Counted from the first letter of the stretch, positions 8,957 through 18,139 are shown. The stretch: 52,301 bases of DNA from Tepidanaerobacteraceae bacterium (GCA_030446005.1 JASUSP010000002.1:1-52301), one strand, 5' to 3'. Translations and numbers: made by a program. The notes: generated by a model not told the origin, from the letters alone.

Positions 8957-9426
8957 CTTTCAATCTCATTATGGTTCGATTAGACCAGAAGGTAAATCAA
9001 TATGGGGTGTAATTGTAGCAGAAGTTTAAATCCCATTTGGGTTTCAATCCCATTTGGGTTTCAATCCCACTATGGTTCGATTAAACCTTAAAACTGGGGA
9101 ACAAGGTGGGGAACAAGGTAGCCCGTTTCAATCCCACTATGGTTCGATTAAAACCTGACCGTAGCCATACTCCAGGATGCAGGCCTGAAGCCCGGTTTCA
9201 ATCCCACTATGGTTCGATTAAAACTAATGATTTGATACAGCAGCACAGCAGTGTTTTCCGTGTTTCAATCCCACTATGGTTCGATTAAAACTGAAATGCC
9301 TGTGAGCGAGAGGACTTATTTCAGATTGGTTTCAATCCCACTATGGTTCGATTAAAACGATATTAGCCTTTATGTGCAAGCAACTAGAAGAAATTAGTTT
9401 CAATCCCACTATGGTTCGATTAAAAC
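8957..9426 (-). CRISPR. CRISPR array 2 with a different repeat and a rearranged repeat unit
   Basis: The 30-bp repeats (GTTTCAATCCCACTATGG...GATTAAAAC) start at 9125, 9195, 9262, 9329 and 9397, with a slightly altered copy at 9058 and a degenerate copy with five mismatches at 8957-8986. Spacers are 37-40 nt. The unit at 9024-9087 is enlarged by two extra 17-bp copies of its left part. Decay at the left end places the leader on the right, so transcription is leftward. The transcribed repeat also ends in GGGATTGAAAC, as in array 1, although the middle of the repeat differs. Confidence 0.97.
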
Positions 9427-9627
9427 CAAGCCAAAAAGCCAGTTTTTATAAGGATTTGAGGGGTTCGAGTTGCCGTCGACCTCCGGTACTTGTTTTTTGC
9501 CGGGAGGTCGACGGCAATATCTTTTAGATATATTTTGACAATTTTTATAAATACTTCTACGAAAAAATAAAAAATCCTCTCTTCGGGTTAAATATTTCAT
9601 ATAACGGACGATATGGTCTCTGCAGCG
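9427..9627 (-). promoter_or_regulatory. Leader of CRISPR array 2 with inverted repeat
   Basis: Gene-free AT-rich DNA between the youngest repeat and jetD. At 9471-9516 TGCCGTCGACCTCC pairs with GGAGGTCGACGGCA around an AT-rich centre, matching the element in the leader of array 1 in stem sequence and in a GCAAAAA stretch in the loop. A 63-residue open frame here has no coding character. A -35-like TTGACA-type sequence near 9534 points rightward and I do not count it as a promoter. Confidence 0.6.
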
Positions 9628-10854
9628 TCAGGCTATAATTGCCTCCTGTTCCAACCTTATCTTTAGCTCAAGCATTTTTTCTATCACGCCGTGAAATTCG
9701 CCGTACTCCTCTTTTCCCAAAAGTTCCCTTAATCTTTCTTCATAGTCCCTGCCGAAAGGCTCGCCGAAGGCTTTGTACTTTTCCAACGTTTCCACGTCCA
9801 TGTAAAGAGGATTTAGCTCTCTTATGATTTCTTTCAATTTCACGAAAATCTTGAATCCTCCTAAGTCTATGTCTCCCCAGTGGTAAAACTCTACATTTTT
9901 ATTTGCCGCCTTAATAAAACAATAAAGCTTTTCCAGAAAAAGCCTCTTCGATGGGCTGTAAAACCCTCCGAGGTAGACTATAAAGTCTCCTTTCGAGTTT
10001 GCATCCTTTATCAGTTCATAGTAATTAGCCTTGTTTTCAACGGTAATCACCCTGCTGCACGAGATGTCTAAAATTTCCATCTCTCTCACAGAAAGGCTGT
10101 TTAAGGAAGTGCCGTAGGCAAAAGCAGAAAAATCCACAACGCTCCCCGCCACTGTGGCCTTCAATGCCCCGCAAAAAAGTATCTCCTCTATGGTCTTTAA
10201 TATTCCAATTTTTTCAAAGGCTTCGTCCTCTTCGATGTCTTCTTTGAAAAGAAAATCTTTTATCACTGCAAAGACCTTGCCCTTTACCCTCTCAAATTTC
10301 TTGCTGTCCTTCAGGTACCTTTTGCTGAAAACCCTTTCTAAAACCTCTTCATCGCCTTTTTGTTCAATCCCTTTTAAGGCCTTCAGCGTAAGGTCGAATA
10401 ATTCTTCTTCCTTCGGGAGGTATGCGGGGTAGCTCTTTTTCTCCCTTATCCTTTCTATTTCAAAGTTCGCAAATCCTAAAAGCCATTCGCTTTTTATTTC
10501 TTGTTTGAAACTGGAAAGCTTTTCTGCCATCCTTTTTAAAATCGCATCTTTGGGCTCTCTCTTGGCCGCACCATAAGCTTTTTCCAAATTTTCCAGGTTT
10601 AAAAACACCTTTTCTACGATATTTCCTTCTTCAAATTTTACCCACTTTATCTTGATAATGCCCTCTTTCTCCAGCTCCTTTAAGGCAAAATGGACGTTTT
10701 CCTTGGATTCTACATTTTCTATGTCGTAGAAGGGAAATTCGCCCTTGGAAAAGTTCAAGGTTATCCTTTTTTCGATTTTGGCATCTCCCGAAAATCTCCT
10801 GCTTCTTTCGTATTTGTCAAGAAGCCTTGATACAATCGCCTTCCTTAAATCCAT
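9628..10854 (-). CDS. jetD: Wadjet anti-plasmid system nuclease JetD
   Basis: JetD is the Toprim nuclease subunit of Wadjet, which cuts small circular plasmids after loop extrusion by JetABC (established for the family). An N-terminal winged-helix (DUF3322-like) region is followed by the DUF2220/Toprim fold with ITVENKANY, YLGGFYSPSK and the metal-binding YHWGDIDLGG. About 408 residues. The ATG at 10854 overlaps the jetC stop as TGATG; a longer frame starting 27 codons upstream lies inside jetC and is not used. Last gene of the jetABCD operon. Confidence 0.9.
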   Translation of the reverse strand: MDLRKAIVSRLLDKYERSRRFSGDAKIEKRITLNFSKGEFPFYDIENVESKENVHFALKELEKEGIIKIKWVKFEEGNIVEKVFLNLENLEKAYGAAKREPKDAILKRMAEKLSSFKQEIKSEWLLGFANFEIERIREKKSYPAYLPKEEELFDLTLKALKGIEQKGDEEVLERVFSKRYLKDSKKFERVKGKVFAVIKDFLFKEDIEEDEAFEKIGILKTIEEILFCGALKATVAGSVVDFSAFAYGTSLNSLSVREMEILDISCSRVITVENKANYYELIKDANSKGDFIVYLGGFYSPSKRLFLEKLYCFIKAANKNVEFYHWGDIDLGGFKIFVKLKEIIRELNPLYMDVETLEKYKAFGEPFGRDYEERLRELLGKEEYGEFHGVIEKMLELKIRLEQEAIIA

Positions 10855-13800
10855 CAACTGCCTTCCCCTTCTTCCATCACTTCCCTCGGGTCGAAGGCCC
10901 GCACAATGGTGCTGTCCTTGCCCTTTATCACGCACAGGTTCCGGTCCACCAAAGTCGCTATATCCTGAATCTTTTCCGTAGGGGCCGAGATAATTGCCTG
11001 AAAGCCGAAGCTCCTTAGAAGCTTTATGCTCTCCTGCACCCGCTGGTGGTCCATCTTGCTGAAGGCTTCATCGAAGATTATGAGCCTCAAAGTATTGTTT
11101 TCCCTGTACATATTCCCAAGCCGGTAAATCCTGCCGAAGGAAGCGAGGATTGATATATAAAATGGCGTCTGAGTTTCCCCTCCAGATTTCTTGAGTAGCG
11201 TCCTCGAAAGCCTCGATTCCCTGCCCTGGTCGTCGGTAACTATGAGATCGAAGGTAAGGTAGGTGCGGTAGTCGGTGTACGTTTCGATGTTTTTCTCGAG
11301 CTTTTCCCTTTCGTCCGCCGAAAGGGTCGACTCCCCAACATAGACTATCTGGTTGAAAAGCTCCTCCAAAGCTTCTCCGTGCCGTTTTTGAAACTCTATG
11401 GAGAATATGGAATAACCCTCGAGAAGGAGGCTGTCCATTATCATGTCGTAAAATTTTCTGTAAGCCGGATTGGGCCTTACTTCGAACCTGTACCTGTCTT
11501 TCCCGAAGGAGAACTGCTTCAAGGCCGAATTTAGCTCGTCAATCTGTTCCTTTACCATGTCGATGTTTTCCTTTATCTTGCTTATGAAGTCCTCCTGGAA
11601 CTGAATCCTTGCCTTTTCCTTCGCGTCTCTTATTTTCTCTTCGTAGGCGGGAAGCTCGGTGCTTAAAAGCCTTTCAAGTTCCTTTCGGTATTCGGCATTG
11701 TCCGGGGAGGATACGTTAAATGGCATCTTGTATTCCCGGTTGTAATCCGAGCGTTTGTTCAAAAGTAAATTCCACTTTTTCTCCTTTTGACTCTGCGTCC
11801 TTGCCACCTGGCTTTGAAATGCCCTTATTATGTTTTCCGGGTCTTTTCTTGCCTGAAGCTCCTTGAGGAACCTGGGCTCCCCCGTTTCCTTTATGAAATC
11901 TGAGTCGAATTCCTCCTCAAGAGCCTGAATCCGGCTTTGCAATTCTTTTTCCATTTGCCCTCTTTGGTGCTCCAAAAGCCTTATTTCGGAAGTTATCTCC
12001 GATATGACCCCTTGCAGCTTTTTTATTTCATTTTTAACTCCTTCCAGTTCTTTTTCAGCCTTTTCTATCCTTTCGTCGATTTCCATCAATTTCGTAAGGT
12101 CAAGCAAGGACTTTTGCCTCTCGATTTCTTTTAGCTTTTCCGAGAGTAAATCCAGTTTTTCCCTTTCCTTTTTGGCATTTTTTACATTCTCTATGAAGCT
12201 TTCCGTGATGGGTTCCACGTTCTTAATACGGGCAAGTCTTTCATATCCATCCATCAGTTCCTTTAGCTGGGCCTTCTTCTCCTTCATTTCAGCTGTTTTT
12301 GCCTGCATCAGGCCTTCCAGGGATTTTTTGCCGATATAGGGTATTCTCCACCTCTCCGGGTTTAGCTGCCTTGCCACGTAATTTTGATATAGCATGCAGT
12401 CCGGTGTTATAGCCGTGGGGTAATTTCTCAAATCCTCAACTTTTTCGCACTTCACGACCCTTCCCAGCAGAAAATCCACGAAAAGTCGGGCGTATTTGTT
12501 TTCCGTCATCACTTCTGAAGCGAGGCTGTTTTGCCACACTTTTATGTTTTGCCTTTCGAGTTTTCCGGTGTCCACAAGGCCTATATCGTAAAAGCCCTTT
12601 TCGAATTTCAGCCTGTCGTAGATTTTTAAGGCATCCAAAAAGTATTCCGGCTCCGGGACGAGGTAAAATTTCTGGGTGTGAAGGTAAGCTTCAATTGCGT
12701 TTTGCCACCTTTTGTCCCGCACTTCCAGAAGGTCCGCCAGGATTTCCACCTTTATTTCCTTCTTGTATTTGCTCTTCAAGGCTTTTTCTATCTCGCTCTT
12801 CAGCTCTAGAAGCTTCCTGTCGTAGGGCTTAATGCCTTTTTTGAGGTTCTCTATCTCATCGCCGAGGGCTTTTATGCTTTCCTCCAGTTTTGTTTTTTCA
12901 TGCTCTATGGAGTAAAAAAGCTTTTCGATGCGGTCTTTACACTGGAAAGCAGCATTTTTCAAAGAAAGCAGTTCGTCTTCTTCGATATCGGCAATGCCAT
13001 CGGCGGTACCGACAAGAAGCTTTTTTATTTTTTCTTTTGCGGTTTTCAATAACCTCTCGTCGAATTTATCGGCAAAAGATGAAATATTTTCCAAAACTGC
13101 TTCCCAGTTTTGAAGTACTTTAGTATAATTTCCCAGGAAATGCTGGAGGGCGGCCTTCTTCTCTTTTATTTGTTCACTTAGGCTTTCTTCCTGGGCATTG
13201 AGATACTGACTTTTTTTGTAATCTTCCATGCTGAATTTTTCCCTGAGCAGGTCTTCTTTTCTGCGTTCAAGTTCATTAACTTGCCTTTCGAATTCATTTT
13301 TTTGCCCTTCCTTTTCCTCCAAAAGGGCCTTCTTTGTTTCCGTTTCCTTTAAAAGAGCTCGCTTTTGATTTATTATGCTTTCCACCTGGGCTCTTTTTAT
13401 AAGGTATTCCTGCTCCTTTAGTCTCTTTTCCTCCGTCAGATATTCATTATAAAGGGCTTCTATCTCCTCTAAATCTCCTACCATCTTTTTTACCTGCTCA
13501 GCCTGGTATTCCAGCTCTTTGTAATACCTCAGGTTTTCCTGCATGTCGGAGATGTCGATTTTGGGCGGTGCGTCGCATACGTATTCGGTAATGAATTTTT
13601 CTATCTCCACTATGGGCGAAAAGGAAACGGATTTTTTAAAGACGCTGTAGAATTTTTCGTTGAGGCTTCCCATCTTCGCCAAAAAATGGGCCTGGTATTC
13701 CCTGTTCGAGCTGAAAATCTTAAATTTTTCCCTGTATCTTGCATTCAGATAAGTCCTCAGGTCCTTCGTATTCAGAGGAAGCCCGTCTACTATGAAGTGG

Positions 13801-14210
13801 TTTTCCGGCAAGTACGATTCGAGGTAAAAGAACCTGTGGTTCTCCTCCCCGTTTTCATACACGTCGAAGGCAACGCCGTAGCAAAAGGTGCTCTTCTTTG
13901 CAGTATCGTAAAACTCGCCCACGATGTAGCTCGAAAAGTTCCCTTCCCTCAAAACGAGGATGCCGCCTTCCGTATCGTCGGCGATCTCTCCCCGTAAGTA
14001 CCCTTTTAAATTCCTCTTCGACCTTTCGTTGGCGGCCTTGTTGAAATAATCGCCCTTCGTATCCCCCAGGATTAAAAGCTGCAAGGCGTCTACTATCGTG
14101 GACTTCCCGGCGCCGTTTTTCCCGGTCAGGAAATTTATCATCTCGAATTCTATGAGTTCGTGCAGGATGTAGTGCCAGTTAATGAGGAGCAGTTTTTTCA
14201 AAAGCTTCAA
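10854..14210 (-). CDS. jetC: Wadjet SMC-like ATPase JetC
   Basis: JetC is the MukB-like SMC motor of Wadjet. The 1118-residue protein has Walker A GKNGAGKST at 30-38, long heptad-rich coiled coils (for example around 270-350, 420-480 and 640-760) broken by a central hinge region near 480-620, an ABC signature LLKKSGGETQTP, and Walker B LRLIIFDEAFSKMD near the C-terminus. The tail resembles the ATP-binding Wadjet proteins rather than chromosomal SMC or SbcC. It overlaps jetB by four bases and jetD by one codon, so the three are translationally coupled. Confidence 0.92.
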   Translation of the reverse strand: MKLLKKLLLINWHYILHELIEFEMINFLTGKNGAGKSTIVDALQLLILGDTKGDYFNKAANERSKRNLKGYLRGEIADDTEGGILVLREGNFSSYIVGEFYDTAKKSTFCYGVAFDVYENGEENHRFFYLESYLPENHFIVDGLPLNTKDLRTYLNARYREKFKIFSSNREYQAHFLAKMGSLNEKFYSVFKKSVSFSPIVEIEKFITEYVCDAPPKIDISDMQENLRYYKELEYQAEQVKKMVGDLEEIEALYNEYLTEEKRLKEQEYLIKRAQVESIINQKRALLKETETKKALLEEKEGQKNEFERQVNELERRKEDLLREKFSMEDYKKSQYLNAQEESLSEQIKEKKAALQHFLGNYTKVLQNWEAVLENISSFADKFDERLLKTAKEKIKKLLVGTADGIADIEEDELLSLKNAAFQCKDRIEKLFYSIEHEKTKLEESIKALGDEIENLKKGIKPYDRKLLELKSEIEKALKSKYKKEIKVEILADLLEVRDKRWQNAIEAYLHTQKFYLVPEPEYFLDALKIYDRLKFEKGFYDIGLVDTGKLERQNIKVWQNSLASEVMTENKYARLFVDFLLGRVVKCEKVEDLRNYPTAITPDCMLYQNYVARQLNPERWRIPYIGKKSLEGLMQAKTAEMKEKKAQLKELMDGYERLARIKNVEPITESFIENVKNAKKEREKLDLLSEKLKEIERQKSLLDLTKLMEIDERIEKAEKELEGVKNEIKKLQGVISEITSEIRLLEHQRGQMEKELQSRIQALEEEFDSDFIKETGEPRFLKELQARKDPENIIRAFQSQVARTQSQKEKKWNLLLNKRSDYNREYKMPFNVSSPDNAEYRKELERLLSTELPAYEEKIRDAKEKARIQFQEDFISKIKENIDMVKEQIDELNSALKQFSFGKDRYRFEVRPNPAYRKFYDMIMDSLLLEGYSIFSIEFQKRHGEALEELFNQIVYVGESTLSADEREKLEKNIETYTDYRTYLTFDLIVTDDQGRESRLSRTLLKKSGGETQTPFYISILASFGRIYRLGNMYRENNTLRLIIFDEAFSKMDHQRVQESIKLLRSFGFQAIISAPTEKIQDIATLVDRNLCVIKGKDSTIVRAFDPREVMEEGEGS

Positions 14211-14848
14211 CTTTCCTCTTCCTCCCCTTCGGGTATTTCTTCTTCCGAACTTCCTTCCTCTATCATCCCGTAGATGACATTAATCTTTTCGGATGGCAAG
14301 ACGTGCAAAATGGAAGGGTATATGATTATCCTGCTTTCATAGTCGTCCAGGGGATTTTCTATTTTCTCTATAATCTGGTAATTTTTGAAAAAATTCAGGG
14401 CATCGTTTAAGTCCCTTTCTGCCGGCTTTTTGTCCAAGGCCCCGGTATTTAAAAGCTTCCTCACCACGTCGCCCTTTGTCACTATAACGTCCTTTCTCAG
14501 AGAAAGTTTTTCCCTTTCCTCCTCGTACAAAAGTCTTAAAGCAAAAAGCACCAGTGTCTCGAATTTTTTCAGCCTTGCGCGGTTTTGCTCGAATCTGTTG
14601 TAGATGGAAATCACGCCGTAGTGGTTGTCTTTTTGTACATCCCAGCCGGCCATGGAAAGGTAGCCCGAAAAGACTTCAAAGTAGCGTTCTAGAAATCTAT
14701 AGTCCGGGTTTATCCTCACGTTCATCGAGGTTTTGTCATACTTTTCCCTCAGGATAAAATTGTGAGAAAGGAGGAAGTTTACCAACCTTGCAAATTCCCG
14801 CTTTTGGGAATCGCTCATCTTTTCGTATTCCTCATACCACATCTTCAC
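14207..14848 (-). CDS. jetB: Wadjet kite subunit JetB
   Basis: JetB is the winged-helix kite protein (MukE-like) that bridges JetA and JetC. The 213-residue protein has the N-terminal ARLVNFLLSHNFILREKYD helix pair, a central LETL-type winged helix (KFETLVLFALRLLYEEERE) and a very acidic tail (EEGSSEEEIPEGEEEES). Motif-level family assignment rests on position and size between jetA and jetC; the sequence resembles the DUF4194/DUF6063 type seen in Wadjet loci. Overlaps both neighbours by four bases. Confidence 0.85.
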   Translation of the reverse strand: MKMWYEEYEKMSDSQKREFARLVNFLLSHNFILREKYDKTSMNVRINPDYRFLERYFEVFSGYLSMAGWDVQKDNHYGVISIYNRFEQNRARLKKFETLVLFALRLLYEEEREKLSLRKDVIVTKGDVVRKLLNTGALDKKPAERDLNDALNFFKNYQIIEKIENPLDDYESRIIIYPSILHVLPSEKINVIYGMIEEGSSEEEIPEGEEEES

Positions 14849-16230
14849 ACCTTCTTTTTTATCCTCATGCGGGGAATCCTGTAGCCGTTTACGGATACGC
14901 TTCCTTTTTCTTCGAAGGCCACATCGTAAAAGGAACCCCTTTCGTCGTGCATGATGACTCCTAGAATGAGCATCAAAAATTCCTCATCGCCATCGAGGTT
15001 TATATCTTCAGACAAAACTTCCCGTTTTTCCTCTAAAAGCTTTTTGAAAAACTCAAAGACCTTCTTTCGCGTCAGCGCACTTTTCAGCCTCTCTTTTAAG
15101 CTTTCCATCTCCTTTTCGAAAACGCCTTCTTCCTCGGGCTCTTTTATTTTGGTGAATTTCACGTCCTGCAGTTTCCGCTCGGATTTCTTCGTGTAAAGGG
15201 AATTCTCGTCGATGTAGCTCTGGGGAAAAAGCAAAACGGCGTCGTTTACGGCGTTTACTATTTCTTCATTTTCCGGTGCAGCTTTGAGTATCTCCACTAT
15301 CTTACCTTTTAGGCTCATATCCACGTTCAAAAGGTACTGCATCCTCTCCACCGAAGCCCTGGTATATGCCGCCCGCTTTCTATCAATCTCCTTGAGCAAA
15401 ACATCGATATTGTAGTAGATGTTCACTATCTCGTTTATCATCCCCGTAACTTTCTCAAGGGCTTCTTCCTCATCCTTGCAAATTCTCCGTTTTACGGAAG
15501 ATTTCACCAGCAGGTCCATCATTTCTTTGTCGTAAAGCCAGGAGTTTAAAATATTTATGATGGGCGTCTTGTAGCGGGGGATAGAATCGAGGGTCTTCAG
15601 GGGGTGGTATATCCTCTCGTCGATAAGTTCTCTGAACTCGTCGAAGTGCTCCTTCAATATCTGCCTTACTTCTTCCTTCTCGTACAAAGCCTGGTGGTAC
15701 TTTCTCAGGTTGTTGAGAAGGCTTTTTAGTTCGTTTATGAGATCTTTCGTCCTCTTGTAGGCTTCCCGGAGGGCAAAAATGGCGTCCTCGCTTCTTTCCA
15801 GGTCCTGGTTTTTCAGGTTGTTATAGGCGGAGTGGACATAAGAACCGTACTCCTTCACGTCGTCTATTTGAAGCTCGTACAGCGTATTCAGGATTTTTAT
15901 CGAGTAATCGTGAAGGTATATAATTTCCTCTATAAAATTTTCCGAATAGTCCCGGTATATCCAGCCGGTTTTTTCAAGCTTTCGCAAAATGAAATGGGCG
16001 ATGGCCGAAAGACTTGCGCCGTCCGGCCTTTCCCCGTCTTCTTCCTCCTCGGGCAAAAAGCTCGAATTTTCAAGGTAACTTTTCAGCCTTTCCACCAGGT
16101 CGTCCTTTTTTACGAGCATTTCCTCCTGGTACGCCTGGAAGATTATAAAAAGGGAGTCCAGGTAGACGTGTTTATTTTTGGAAGCCAGAACCGAAAAAAG
16201 ATTTTCCGGAATTTTGTCGAAAAAGGCCAT
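14845..16230 (-). CDS. jetA: Wadjet kleisin subunit JetA
   Basis: JetA is the MukF-like kleisin of Wadjet. The opening MAFFDKIPENLFSVLASKN is characteristic of the JetA family of type III-like loci; a winged helix near 25-110 is followed by helical segments and a C-terminal winged helix with VNGYRIPRMRIKKKV. About 461 residues. I start at 16230, with AGAGGG eight bases upstream; the longer frame adds 12 residues without a site. First gene of the operon, separated from the MNT gene by only 20 bases. Confidence 0.87.
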   Translation of the reverse strand: MAFFDKIPENLFSVLASKNKHVYLDSLFIIFQAYQEEMLVKKDDLVERLKSYLENSSFLPEEEEDGERPDGASLSAIAHFILRKLEKTGWIYRDYSENFIEEIIYLHDYSIKILNTLYELQIDDVKEYGSYVHSAYNNLKNQDLERSEDAIFALREAYKRTKDLINELKSLLNNLRKYHQALYEKEEVRQILKEHFDEFRELIDERIYHPLKTLDSIPRYKTPIINILNSWLYDKEMMDLLVKSSVKRRICKDEEEALEKVTGMINEIVNIYYNIDVLLKEIDRKRAAYTRASVERMQYLLNVDMSLKGKIVEILKAAPENEEIVNAVNDAVLLFPQSYIDENSLYTKKSERKLQDVKFTKIKEPEEEGVFEKEMESLKERLKSALTRKKVFEFFKKLLEEKREVLSEDINLDGDEEFLMLILGVIMHDERGSFYDVAFEEKGSVSVNGYRIPRMRIKKKV

Positions 16231-16250
16231 GCTTTTTCCCTCTTCATGTT

Positions 16251-16610
16251 TTAAGGATATATCCACACAGCTTCTTTTTCAAGTTCTTTATAAAACCTCG
16301 AATTTGTCTTTCTCATTTCCTCGAACTCTTCCTCGGTATAGACCAGCAAATCCACAGGGACCGGTATTTTCTCCGTATCCCAATTAAGAGAACGCTTAAA
16401 AAAAGAAACATCGGACCCTTTGAGCACGAATATCACATCAAGGTCGCTTCCTACCCCCCAGTCTCCGCGGGCATAGGACCCGAAATACCCTATTTTCAAG
16501 ATATCATCCCTATTTTGTTTCACCTCTTCGATCCATTTTAAAAGGGACGAAACAACAGCTTCCTTATCCGGCCATTTTAGAACGGACGAATTCGACGATC
16601 TCACAGGCAT
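16251..16610 (-). CDS. mntA: MNT-type nucleotidyltransferase antitoxin
   Basis: 119 residues with the minimal nucleotidyltransferase motif: Gly44-Ser45 (YFGSYARGDWG), Asp56 and Asp58 (GSDLDVIFV) and a third Asp at 87 (VPVDLLV). In HEPN/MNT (type VII) modules this enzyme adenylylates and silences the HEPN RNase. The start overlaps the end of the HEPN gene by 47 bases, so the two are coupled. All three catalytic acids are present, so it should be active. Confidence 0.88.
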   Translation of the reverse strand: MPVRSSNSSVLKWPDKEAVVSSLLKWIEEVKQNRDDILKIGYFGSYARGDWGVGSDLDVIFVLKGSDVSFFKRSLNWDTEKIPVPVDLLVYTEEEFEEMRKTNSRFYKELEKEAVWIYP

Positions 16611-16965
16611 ATTTTACTGCCTCCTTACTCTGTAATGGACCATAGTGCTCAAACGGTGCTCCATCAGGGTGGCTGTCCGGATATCTTGCAGGTATATAAA
16701 AGTTATCGAGTACTTTTGCCTTCTCAATGAGGTCTTGGCTTATACCAACACTTTCGGGAAGTTCTCTTAAAAGCCTGGATATCACGTGCCCCCATGCTTC
16801 CTGGCCAAGGTAAAGGTGAAGCGCTTTTACCGCCTTTTCGCCGGCCTGATGTGCTGCAAAACAAGCCCATTCATGGTCATGGCTTTCCATGGACAATTTT
16901 GCATGATTCAAATCTTTTATCGCTTGTTTTAACCAATCGAAAGCCCTGTTTGGCATTTGTTTCAC
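16564..16965 (-). CDS. hepT: HEPN-domain toxin
   Basis: The 133-residue helical protein is a HEPN-family partner of the MNT gene downstream. It has the typical helices (FDWLKQAIKDLNHA, ACFAAHQAGEKAVKALHLYL) and an RX4H RNase motif, RYPDSH. A start three codons later (MPNRAF, 16956) is equally plausible. It lies inside the defence island and would act as an RNA-cleaving toxin when the MNT partner fails. A non-toxic sensor role is possible for some HEPN/MNT pairs. Confidence 0.85.
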   Translation of the reverse strand: MKQMPNRAFDWLKQAIKDLNHAKLSMESHDHEWACFAAHQAGEKAVKALHLYLGQEAWGHVISRLLRELPESVGISQDLIEKAKVLDNFYIPARYPDSHPDGAPFEHYGPLQSKEAVKYACEIVEFVRSKMAG

Positions 16966-18083
16966 TCCTGCAATAATAGGTTCGATAACATGATATCAAA
17001 TAACATCTCCACCGGCAAGATGGGGACTTCGTGAAAGTCCCTCCCGACTATTCTTTCCGCCGTGAACATCGAATCCCAGACTGCCTCCTCCACCGCTTCC
17101 ACCGCCGCCTGAAACACCTTGTTTATTTCATCGGAGTGGGAGGACAGGGTCTCGATTCTGATGAAAGGCTCGCCGTAATGGCAAACTCTGTTTGCAGTCG
17201 AAAAGGCAAGTGCAATGTCCCCGCTCCCGTTTCCCATGAAGGAGCCGGTCCTCGCAAGGCCCAAAATCCCCCTCTTTGCCACCCTCTCAAGGCCCCTTGC
17301 ATCCAGCGGCACATCGGTGGCGATGACTATTATGCACGAGCCTTTGTCTTCCTCTATGGTGTCTTTCTTACCTTTTATATCCCTTTCCAGCCTTTCTTTC
17401 AGCATCCTTCCCACGCTTTTGCCGTTGAAAATGAGGTCCTCCATCCTGCCGTAATTGGTGAGGAGCAAAGCCCCTACTGTGTAGACCTTTCCCCCTATCT
17501 CTATTTGCCTCGAAGCTGTGCCTATGCCGCCTTTAAACCCGTGGCATATCATGCCTGTCCCGGCCCCTACACTCCCCGTTTCGAACTCCCTTTTTGCGCT
17601 CATTATGGCATCGATGACATGCTCTCGTTTCACATGCCTTCCCCTTATGTCATTTAAGTAACCGTCGTTGCACTCTAATACAACCGGGTTTACGGTGCCG
17701 GTCGTAACACCGATATCCTCGTTGAGGGAAAGCATGTACTCCACCAGGGCATCGGAGGCGATTCCGACGGAAAGCGTATTGGTGAGGATTATCGGCGTCT
17801 CCAGCGTCCCCAGCTCCTTTATCTGTACAAGTCCGGCGGACTTGCCGAAGCCGTTTCCCACAAAGCACGAGGCAATCAATTTTTCCTTGAATATATTTCC
17901 ACCGTGCGGTATTATCGCGGTCACCCCCGTCCGCACGGGGCCCTCCCCGGGAATAAGTTTTCCTTCACCTGAAATCAAAGTCACGTGCCCCACCTTTACC
18001 CCTTCCACATCGGTTATGGCATTCAATGGGCCTGTCGGAAGCCGCCCTACGGAAAGGCCATATTCCCTCATCCTTTTTCGCAT
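16962..18083 (-). CDS. P1-family N-terminal-nucleophile peptidase (DmpA-like)
   Basis: This is an autoprocessing aminopeptidase/esterase of the DmpA (peptidase S58) family. The frame has AITDVEGVKVGH near the N-terminus, TGVTAIIPHG, GAGTGMICHGFKGGIGTASR, and the self-cleavage site DKGSCIIVIATDVPLD, where the Ser after Gly becomes the nucleophile of the small chain. About 373 residues, full length. The ATG at 18083 lies just after GGGGAG; other ATGs nearby are less well placed. It overlaps the HEPN gene by four bases, but no functional link to defence is known to me. Confidence 0.92.
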   Translation of the reverse strand: MRKRMREYGLSVGRLPTGPLNAITDVEGVKVGHVTLISGEGKLIPGEGPVRTGVTAIIPHGGNIFKEKLIASCFVGNGFGKSAGLVQIKELGTLETPIILTNTLSVGIASDALVEYMLSLNEDIGVTTGTVNPVVLECNDGYLNDIRGRHVKREHVIDAIMSAKREFETGSVGAGTGMICHGFKGGIGTASRQIEIGGKVYTVGALLLTNYGRMEDLIFNGKSVGRMLKERLERDIKGKKDTIEEDKGSCIIVIATDVPLDARGLERVAKRGILGLARTGSFMGNGSGDIALAFSTANRVCHYGEPFIRIETLSSHSDEINKVFQAAVEAVEEAVWDSMFTAERIVGRDFHEVPILPVEMLFDIMLSNLLLQE

Positions 18084-18139
18084 TTTTCTCCCCTGGTTGT
18101 TTAAACTGCACAAAACTATACAAAATCATACAGTTTAGA

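Noticed and set aside
18106-18138. AAACTG/CAGTTT inverted repeat at the edge of the TnpB element
   Set aside because: Six bases with a 20-base centre is too weak, and IS607 elements have no terminal inverted repeats.
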